NCBI GenBank assembly: GCA_937958075.1
Contig: CALFFB010000174.1
Span: 1 to 14,067 of the forward strand
Direction: 5' to 3'
Length of the DNA stretch: 14,067 bases
Origin: an uncultured Geobacteraceae bacterium
Lineage (GTDB): Bacteria; Desulfobacterota; Desulfuromonadia; Desulfuromonadales; Geopsychrobacteraceae
In this document: positions 9,958 to 14,067 of the stretch, in pieces
Position numbering within the stretch: position 1 is the stretch's first letter
Layout: each line of letters opens with the position of its first letter
The notes under the pieces: model-generated
What the model saw: the letters and a program-made list of their open reading frames with translations, nothing else
Told to the model about the DNA's origin: nothing
The model's database searches: none
Program-made: the position numbers and the translations under genes

Positions 9958-10400
9958 CAGCACGGGATATCATGACATCGGAGGTTGTTTCCGTCACCCT
10001 GGAGACAAGCCTGAAGGAACTGGCGAAGAAATTTGTGGAAACACGCTACAGCAATATGCCGGTGGTTGACGGCGAGGGCAAGCTGGTCGGCATTATCAGT
10101 GAAACTGATCTGGTCGAGTACCAGCGGCCGCTGCATATCCCGACGGTGATGACCTTGTTTGACGGGGTTTTCCAGTGGGGAACCGAGCGCAAGTTCAAGG
10201 AGGAGGTCGATCGGGTCACGGCGACCACCGTTGCTGATCTCTATCACAAGAATCCGGTCATCTGCACTCCCGATACCCCGGTGAACGAACTGGCGGTGTT
10301 GATGAGCAAGCACAAGGTTCATCTGCTGCCCGTCGTCGAGGACGAGAATATGATCGGGGTGGTGGCGCGTCTTGATCTGATCCGCTCCATGGAGGACTGA
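9951..10400 (+). CDS. Stand-alone two-CBS-domain protein
   Basis: A 149-residue soluble protein made almost entirely of one CBS pair (Bateman module). CBS1 spans about 3-56 (RDIMTSEVVSVTLETSLKE, then MPVVDGEGKLVGIISETDL) and CBS2 about 94-147 (VADLYHKNPVICTPDTPV, then LLPVVEDENMIGVVARLDL). A charged linker of roughly 35 residues with LFDGVFQW lies between them. There is no catalytic domain, membrane segment or signal peptide. Such modules bind adenine nucleotides (AMP, ATP, SAM) and in some proteins c-di-AMP, and usually act by controlling a partner. The ATG at 9951 overlaps the end of nnr by 7 bases, with AGGGA at 9938-9942, 8 nt upstream; the stop overlaps tsaE (TGATG). The tight packing implies co-expression with nnr and tsaE. 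The ligand and partner cannot be read from the sequence. Confidence 0.9.
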   Translation: MLTARDIMTSEVVSVTLETSLKELAKKFVETRYSNMPVVDGEGKLVGIISETDLVEYQRPLHIPTVMTLFDGVFQWGTERKFKEEVDRVTATTVADLYHKNPVICTPDTPVNELAVLMSKHKVHLLPVVEDENMIGVVARLDLIRSMED

Positions 10401-10894
10401 TGGTGGACTGGTCGGTTGTCACCGGGGATGAAGCGGGCACCGAGCAGCTGGGGCGCCTGCTCGGCAGCTGTATCCGGCAGCCGTTGCTGCTGCTGTTGCA
10501 GGGCGATCTGGGCGCCGGCAAAACCGTGCTGGCGCGGGGCATCGCCCGGGGCCTCGGAGTGGCCGAGGAGCATCCGGTGACCAGTCCGACCTTTACCCTG
10601 ATGAATCATTATCCGGCGCGGCTGGAGCTGTATCATTTCGACCTGTACCGTTTGACATCACCGGATGAGCTTATCGACATCGGCTTCGATGATTACGCCT
10701 ATGGCCAGGGGGTGGCCCTGGTGGAATGGCCGGAAAAACTCGGTGATCCGGATGTGGCCGGCCTGTGGGTGAGCCTTGAACGGCTGGATGAACAGCAGCG
10801 CAGGATCAGCTTGCGACCCACGGACAAGAGCGCGGACGCCTTGGTGGCGGCGTTGCGGAGTGCAGTCGACAAGACCGGTCCGGATTTCGGATAA
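10400..10894 (+). CDS. tsaE: tRNA t6A37 threonylcarbamoyltransferase ATPase subunit TsaE
   Basis: TsaE (YjeE) is the small ATPase that works with TsaB and TsaD to place threonylcarbamoyl on A37 of ANN-decoding tRNAs. The 164-residue product has Walker A GDLGAGKT at 35-42, the family motifs TSPTFTLMNHY (61-71) and YHFDLYRL (78-85), and the Walker B-like region VALVEWPEKL (105-114). Length and motif order are normal for the family. The ATG overlaps the stop of the CBS gene by one base; GGAGG at 10391-10395, inside the CBS gene, is only 4 nt away but strong. The gene ends in TAA, 113 nt before lysC. No T-tract follows its stop immediately. Confidence 0.95.
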   Translation: MVDWSVVTGDEAGTEQLGRLLGSCIRQPLLLLLQGDLGAGKTVLARGIARGLGVAEEHPVTSPTFTLMNHYPARLELYHFDLYRLTSPDELIDIGFDDYAYGQGVALVEWPEKLGDPDVAGLWVSLERLDEQQRRISLRPTDKSADALVAALRSAVDKTGPDFG

Positions 10895-10910
10895 GGGCGC
10901 AAAAATGGTT

Positions 10911-10939
10911 TTGACCTGATGTGCTCTTATTGCTAGAAG
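10911..10939 (+). promoter_or_regulatory. Candidate sigma-70 promoter for lysC-cimA
   Basis: A -35 box TTGACC (10911-10916) is followed by a 17-nt spacer and TAGAAG (10934-10939). TG at 10931-10932 gives an extended -10 (TGn). Match to consensus is 5 of 6 and 4 of 6. It lies just after the tsaE stop, in the longest gap of the 3' half, and would start RNA near 10946, leaving a leader of about 60 nt before lysC. Prediction from sequence only. Confidence 0.55.
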
Positions 10940-10956
10940 ATACTGTCAAATAACCG

Positions 10957-10983
10957 CCGGTGTGTTTTTTGTCATCGGTTTTT
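10957..10983 (+). terminator. Weak hairpin with T-run in the lysC leader (possible terminator or attenuator)
   Basis: CCGGTG (10957-10962) can pair with CATCGG (10973-10978), 6 bp including one G-U, with a 10-nt T-rich loop, followed directly by TTTTT (10979-10983). A competing pairing, AACCG (10952-10956) with CGGTT (10976-10980), uses some of the same bases. It lies between the candidate promoter and the lysC ribosome site. The stem is short for an intrinsic terminator, so it may be a partial terminator of the upstream unit, a leader regulatory element, or chance. Confidence 0.3.
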
Positions 10984-11007
10984 CCTGTAAGGAGGAAGAC
11001 AACTGTT

Positions 11008-12237
11008 ATGGCTCTGATTGTTCAGAAGTATGGTGGCACGTCAGTGGGAACTGTCGAGCGCATTCGCAATGTCGCCCGGCGCGTTGCCAAGACCTTCGAC
11101 GAGGGCAATGAGGTGGTGGTCATCGTCTCGGCCATGGCGGGGGAAACCAACCGTCTGGTGGCCCTGGCCGAAGAGATCGCCGAAACGCCCGATGAGCGCG
11201 AGTATGATGTGCTGGTGTCGACCGGCGAGCAGGTGACCATCGCCCTGTTGTCCATGTGTCTGAAGAACATGGGCTACAAGGCCAAGAGCTACCTCGGTTC
11301 ACAGATCCCCATGTATACCGACAACGTGCACGCCAAGGCCCGGATCAGTGAGATCGGCGACAAGAACATCCGGGAAGATCTCAAGCAGGGGACAATCGTT
11401 GTTGTGGCCGGCTTTCAGGGGGTCGACAGTGCCGGCGATATCACCACCCTCGGCCGCGGTGGGTCCGATACCTCGGCGGTAGCGGTGGCTGCCGCCCTCA
11501 AGGCCGATGTCTGCGAAATCTTCACCGATGTCGACGGGGTCTACACGACCGATCCGCGCATTGTCCCCCAGGCCCGTAAGATCGACCGCATTTCCTATGA
11601 GGAAATGCTCGAGATGGCCTCTCTGGGAGCGAAGATCCTGCAGATCCGCAGTGTGGAGTTTGCCAAAAAATACAACGTCGTTGTCCATGTGCGTTCAAGC
11701 TTCGACGATTCCGTCGGAACGCTAGTCATGAAGGAGGATGAGGAAATGGAAGCCGTATTGGTTTCGGGTATTACCTACAATAAAGACGAAGCAAAAATCA
11801 GTATTTTCGGGATTCCAGACAAACCGGGAATTGCTGCTCAGATTTTCAGTCCGTTAAGCCAGAACAATATCACCGTGGATATGATCATCCAGAATATCTC
11901 CAATCAGGAGTCGACGGATCTGACCTTCACCGTCCCCAAGGGCGACTGCAAAAAGGCGCTGCACATCATCGAAGAGGTCGCCCGGAAGATCAATGCCCGG
12001 GGCGTCAGCCATGACACCAATATCGCCAAGGTCTCCATTGTCGGTGTCGGCATGCGCTCGCACTCCGGGGTGGCCAGCACCATGTTTGAAACCCTGTCGA
12101 AAGAGGGGATCAATATCGAGATGATTTCCACCAGCGAAATCAAGGTGTCGTGTGTTATCTCGGACAAGTACACCGAACTGGCGGTGCGTGTCCTGCATGA
12201 GGCCTTCGGCCTTGACCAGCAGGCCGTCAACGCCTGA
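11008..12237 (+). CDS. lysC: Aspartate kinase LysC
   Basis: LysC phosphorylates aspartate to beta-aspartyl phosphate, the first committed step to lysine, threonine, methionine and diaminopimelate. The product is 409 residues. The start ATG 11008 gives MALIVQKYGGTSVG, the canonical kinase N terminus; GGAGG at 10991-10995 is 12 nt away, slightly long. An in-frame GTG at 10960 would add 16 residues that fit nothing in the family and is rejected. The amino-acid kinase domain runs to about 240, with KYGGTSVG (7-14), VSTGEQV (70-76), GFQG (135-138), TLGRGGSDTSA (147-157) and FTDVDGVYTTDPR (172-184). Two ACT domains follow at about 262-335 and 340-405, the usual site for feedback inhibition by lysine and/or threonine. 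An internal start at codon 247 may give a separate ACT-only subunit. The gene stands 56 nt before cimA. Confidence 0.97.
   Translation: MALIVQKYGGTSVGTVERIRNVARRVAKTFDEGNEVVVIVSAMAGETNRLVALAEEIAETPDEREYDVLVSTGEQVTIALLSMCLKNMGYKAKSYLGSQIPMYTDNVHAKARISEIGDKNIREDLKQGTIVVVAGFQGVDSAGDITTLGRGGSDTSAVAVAAALKADVCEIFTDVDGVYTTDPRIVPQARKIDRISYEEMLEMASLGAKILQIRSVEFAKKYNVVVHVRSSFDDSVGTLVMKEDEEMEAVLVSGITYNKDEAKISIFGIPDKPGIAAQIFSPLSQNNITVDMIIQNISNQESTDLTFTVPKGDCKKALHIIEEVARKINARGVSHDTNIAKVSIVGVGMRSHSGVASTMFETLSKEGINIEMISTSEIKVSCVISDKYTELAVRVLHEAFGLDQQAVNA
11731..11748 (+). promoter_or_regulatory. Internal ribosome site and ATG for a lysC beta subunit
   Basis: Inside lysC, AAGGAGG (11731-11737) stands 8 nt before an in-frame ATG (11746-11748, Met247). 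Translation from there would yield 163 residues holding just the two ACT domains. It is a stronger Shine-Dalgarno arrangement than the one of full-length lysC. In Bacillus subtilis aspartokinase II an in-frame internal start gives a beta subunit of the same size. Bases 11746-11855 are AT-richer than the flanks (46 of 110 G+C by hand count, against 51 of 100 before and 58 of 100 after), as expected where ribosomes must load. Confidence 0.65.
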
Positions 12238-12293
12238 TCTGACAGGTCACGGGCTAACCGCATTCAGAACCAGGAGTGAAAGGCGAAGAGCTG

Positions 12294-13862
12294 ATGGACA
12301 GAGTTTATCTGTATGATACGACCTTAAGAGACGGCACCCAGGCCGAGGATATCTCCTTTCAGGTACAGGACAAGGTGCGCATTGCCAAGCATCTTGATGC
12401 CTTGGGCATCGATTATATCGAGGGCGGATGGCCCGGCTCCAACCCGAAAGATATCGGTTTTTTCGAGGCGATTCAGAAAGAGACTCTGTCCCACAGCAAA
12501 ATTGCCGCCTTCGGCTCAACCCGCCGGGCCAGGGTGACGCCTGATGAGGACAACAATATTCAGATGCTGATCGAGGCCCGTCCCGATGTGGTGACGATTT
12601 TCGGCAAAACCTGGGATTTTCACGTTCATGAAGCCCTGCGCGTGTCCCTGGAAGAAAACCTGGAAATGATCTACGACTCACTGGCCTACCTGAAACAGCG
12701 GGTGGCCGAGGTGGTTTACGACGCCGAGCATTTTTTTGACGGCTACAAGGCCAATCCCGAGTATGCCTTGAAGACCCTGCGCGCCGCCGCCAGCGCCGGT
12801 GCGGACTGTCTGGTCCTGTGTGATACCAACGGTGGCACCTTGCCCCATGAACTGCCGGCCATTATGGACGCTGTGCGCGCCAGCGTGAGCGTCCCCGTGG
12901 GGATCCATGCCCACAACGACAGCGAATGTGCGGTCGCCAATTCGTTGATGGCCGTGGAGTATGGCGCCGTCCACGTCCAGGGGACGATGAACGGTTTTGG
13001 TGAGCGCTGCGGCAATGCCAACCTCTGTTCCATTATTCCTTCCCTGATGCTGAAATTGAACCGGGAGTGCCTGGCGCCGGGCAAGCTGCAAACCTTGCGC
13101 ACTGTGTCCCGGGCGGTCTATGAGCTGGCCAACCTGACCCCCAACAAGCATCAGGCCTATGTCGGCAATTCCGCCTTTGCCCACAAAGGGGGCGTGCACG
13201 TTTCCGCCATCCAGCGGCATCCCGAAACCTACGAGCATATCCGCCCTGAGCTCGTCGGCAACCGCACCCGGATTCTGGTGTCCGATCTCTCCGGCCGTTC
13301 CAATATTCTGGCCAAAGCTGAAGAATGCGGGATCGCCATCGACAGCAAGGACCCCGTGACCCTGGAGATTCTGGAGAAAATCAAGGAACTGGAAAATCAG
13401 GGTTTCCAGTTTGAAGGGGCCGAGGCGTCTTTTGAACTGCTGATGCTGCGGGCCATGGGGAAATTAAAGCACTATTTTTCCATAACCGCCTTTCGGGTCA
13501 TCGACACCCTGCGCGAAAGTGACAGCGCCCCGGTTTCCGAAGCCACGGTCAAGGTGAAGGTCGGTGGCCAGGAGGAACATATCGCCGCCGACGGCAACGG
13601 ACCGGTTAACGCTCTGGACAGGGCCATGCGCAAGGCGCTGATCAATTTTTATCCGCAGATCGCCGACACCAAGCTGTTCGATTACAAGGTCAGGGTTCTG
13701 CCTTCGAGTCAGGGAACCGACTCCAAAATCCGGGTTCTGGTGGAAACCGGTGACGCCGACAGCCGCTGGGGAACCGTCGGGGTCAGCAGTAACGTCGTCG
13801 ACGCTTCCTACCAGGCACTGGCGGATGCCCTGCTGTTCAAACTTTACAAGGATCATCTGTAG
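12294..13862 (+). CDS. cimA: (R)-citramalate synthase CimA
   Basis: CimA condenses pyruvate and acetyl-CoA to (R)-citramalate, the first step of the threonine-independent isoleucine route known in Geobacter, Leptospira and methanogens. Counted from ATG 12294 the product has 522 residues. The DRE-TIM barrel begins with YDTTLRDGTQAEDISF (7-22), with Arg12 and the metal ligand Asp13. YIEGGWPGSNPKD (41-53) is typical of this CimA subfamily and differs from 2-isopropylmalate synthase. HAHND (205-209) supplies the metal-binding histidines and GERCGNANL (236-244) the active-site Asn241. A LeuA-type dimerisation and feedback domain follows at about 385-520. The start is uncertain: GTG 12276 is in frame but has no ribosome site, and ATG 12294 has only AAGG or GAAGAG; the shorter form matches the family. 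It lies 56 nt after lysC, probably on the same transcript. Confidence 0.93.
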   Translation: MDRVYLYDTTLRDGTQAEDISFQVQDKVRIAKHLDALGIDYIEGGWPGSNPKDIGFFEAIQKETLSHSKIAAFGSTRRARVTPDEDNNIQMLIEARPDVVTIFGKTWDFHVHEALRVSLEENLEMIYDSLAYLKQRVAEVVYDAEHFFDGYKANPEYALKTLRAAASAGADCLVLCDTNGGTLPHELPAIMDAVRASVSVPVGIHAHNDSECAVANSLMAVEYGAVHVQGTMNGFGERCGNANLCSIIPSLMLKLNRECLAPGKLQTLRTVSRAVYELANLTPNKHQAYVGNSAFAHKGGVHVSAIQRHPETYEHIRPELVGNRTRILVSDLSGRSNILAKAEECGIAIDSKDPVTLEILEKIKELENQGFQFEGAEASFELLMLRAMGKLKHYFSITAFRVIDTLRESDSAPVSEATVKVKVGGQEEHIAADGNGPVNALDRAMRKALINFYPQIADTKLFDYKVRVLPSSQGTDSKIRVLVETGDADSRWGTVGVSSNVVDASYQALADALLFKLYKDHL

Positions 13863-13891
13863 GTCGCGCTGTTTCATAGAGGGTGCTATGT

Positions 13892-13922
13892 CTCCGTTGC
13901 CTTTTTATTTTGGCAATCGGAG
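13892..13922. terminator. Hairpin 30 nt after cimA, no T-tail
   Basis: CTCCGTTGCC (13892-13901) pairs with GGCAA plus CGGAG (13912-13916 and 13918-13922), giving 10 bp with one bulged T at 13917 and a 10-nt loop that is all T but for one A. Its place just after the cimA stop suits a transcription end or an mRNA-stabilising stem. A run of T after the stem is missing on both strands, so it is not a standard intrinsic terminator. Confidence 0.35.
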
Positions 13923-13931
13923 GCCGTGCCC

Positions 13932-13952
13932 ATTACAGTGCTTCAATGTAAT
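13932..13952. repeat. 21-bp interrupted palindrome, operator-like
   Basis: Half-sites ATTACAnTG (13932-13940) and CAnTGTAAT (13944-13952) are inverted around a 3-nt centre, with 8 of 9 positions symmetric. The spacing and AT-rich ends look like a site for a dimeric regulator or the foot of a hairpin. I do not recognise the motif as a named operator. It lies in the non-coding flank after cimA and overlaps the stop of a doubtful minus-strand frame. Confidence 0.3.
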
Positions 13953-14002
13953 TATTTACCACAATTTCGAGGGCAGGGTTCGGGTTCCCGTGACAAGGGC
14001 GT

Positions 14003-14024
14003 CTGTCGCCACGGACGGCGACAG
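14003..14024. repeat. Perfect 8-bp hairpin with 6-nt loop
   Basis: CTGTCGCC (14003-14010) and GGCGACAG (14017-14024) are exact reverse complements around ACGGAC. The stem is GC-rich and would be stable in RNA of either strand. No T-run follows, so it is not a standard terminator. It may be part of a leader of the next gene, a REP-like element, or a small RNA. Confidence 0.4.
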
Positions 14025-14044
14025 TCGAACGGCCATGGACGGCG
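14009..14044. repeat. Imperfect 12-bp direct repeat
   Basis: CCACGGACGGCG (14009-14020) recurs as CCATGGACGGCG (14033-14044), 11 of 12 identical with a 24-bp period. The first copy overlaps the loop and 3' arm of the 8-bp hairpin. Short, so chance in GC-rich DNA is possible. Confidence 0.3.
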
Positions 14045-14067
14045 CAAAGTGTCCCTTGGAATGGGAA

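Larger units (their letters stand above)
13863..14067. other. 3' flank with no recognised gene; frames open on both strands
   Basis: These 205 bases hold no gene I recognise. On the + strand a frame opens at ATG 13888, with GAGGG 4 nt upstream, and stays open for 60 codons to the window end (begins MSPLPFYFGNRRPCP). On the - strand a frame enters from the window end and stops with TAA at 13935-13933 (44 codons, ending NPALEIVVNNYIEAL). Neither resembles a known family. The + frame uses codons unusual next to its neighbours (AGG, TTA, GTA, CGA). At most one can be real; both may be chance in a non-coding or repeat region that has several symmetric elements. Confidence 0.3.

Noticed and set aside
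10960..11007. Upstream GTG start adding 16 residues to LysC
   Set aside because: The extra residues fit no family member, the Shine-Dalgarno at 10991-10995 lies inside them, and MALIVQKYGGTSVG is the standard start.
10946..11007. Lysine riboswitch before lysC
   Set aside because: The leader is about 60 nt, far shorter than the roughly 170-nt aptamer, and none of its conserved junction sequences are seen.
13970..13996. tRNA T-arm-like stretch GGGTTCGGGTTCCC
   Set aside because: The stem has mismatches, the loop lacks the conserved A, and no acceptor, D or anticodon arm can be built around it.
14037..14067. GCGCAAAG near the end, recalling part of a c-di-GMP (GEMM) riboswitch
   Set aside because: The GGGCAAACC partner element and the expected P1 and P2 stems are absent in the sequence available.

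Overview
The window is a dense, single-strand block of housekeeping genes, all read on the + strand, from a GC-rich Gram-negative bacterium. The order tilS-ftsH-folP-cdaA-ybbR-glmM-pdxJ-acpS-nnr-CBS-tsaE-lysC-cimA is, from my knowledge of the group, the arrangement of Geobacter, Desulfuromonas, Pelobacter and relatives (Desulfuromonadia, formerly Deltaproteobacteria). The CimA type, the pyruvate-citramalate route to isoleucine and the DXP-dependent vitamin B6 enzyme PdxJ fit that placement. The assignment rests on gene order and protein character, not on a search.

Layout. Bases 1-1311 hold tilS (tRNA-Ile lysidine synthetase), whose 5' end lies outside the window. After a 112-nt gap come ftsH (membrane AAA+ zinc protease) and folP (dihydropteroate synthase), joined by a 1-nt TGATG overlap. 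Bases 4421-7263 hold cdaA-ybbR-glmM: a membrane diadenylate cyclase, its membrane-anchored YbbR partner, and phosphoglucosamine mutase. This is the c-di-AMP/peptidoglycan triad known mainly from Firmicutes. Bases 7294-10894 hold pdxJ (pyridoxine phosphate), acpS (acyl carrier protein activation), a fused NAD(P)HX epimerase/dehydratase, a stand-alone pair of CBS domains and tsaE (tRNA t6A), packed with gaps or overlaps of a few bases. A good promoter candidate at 10911-10939 opens a second unit, lysC (aspartate kinase) and cimA (citramalate synthase). Bases 13863-14067 have no recognisable gene but several inverted and direct repeats.

How the genes fit together. The block combines tRNA anticodon-loop modification (TilS, TsaE), membrane protein quality control (FtsH), cofactor supply and repair (FolP, PdxJ, AcpS, Nnr), cell-wall precursor supply with its second-messenger control (CdaA, YbbR, GlmM), and entry into two amino-acid routes (LysC for the aspartate family, CimA for isoleucine from pyruvate).

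Most notable points: (1) lysC carries a strong internal Shine-Dalgarno and in-frame ATG that would give a 163-residue regulatory beta subunit, the architecture known from Bacillus subtilis aspartokinase II; (2) the small CBS-domain protein shares a gene block with the c-di-AMP synthase and is a reasonable, unproven, candidate nucleotide or c-di-AMP sensor; (3) the last 205 bases are rich in symmetry and may be a regulatory region or a dispersed repeat. No CRISPR array, insertion sequence, rRNA or tRNA gene was seen. I found no clear new multi-gene system; most of the window is conserved core genome.
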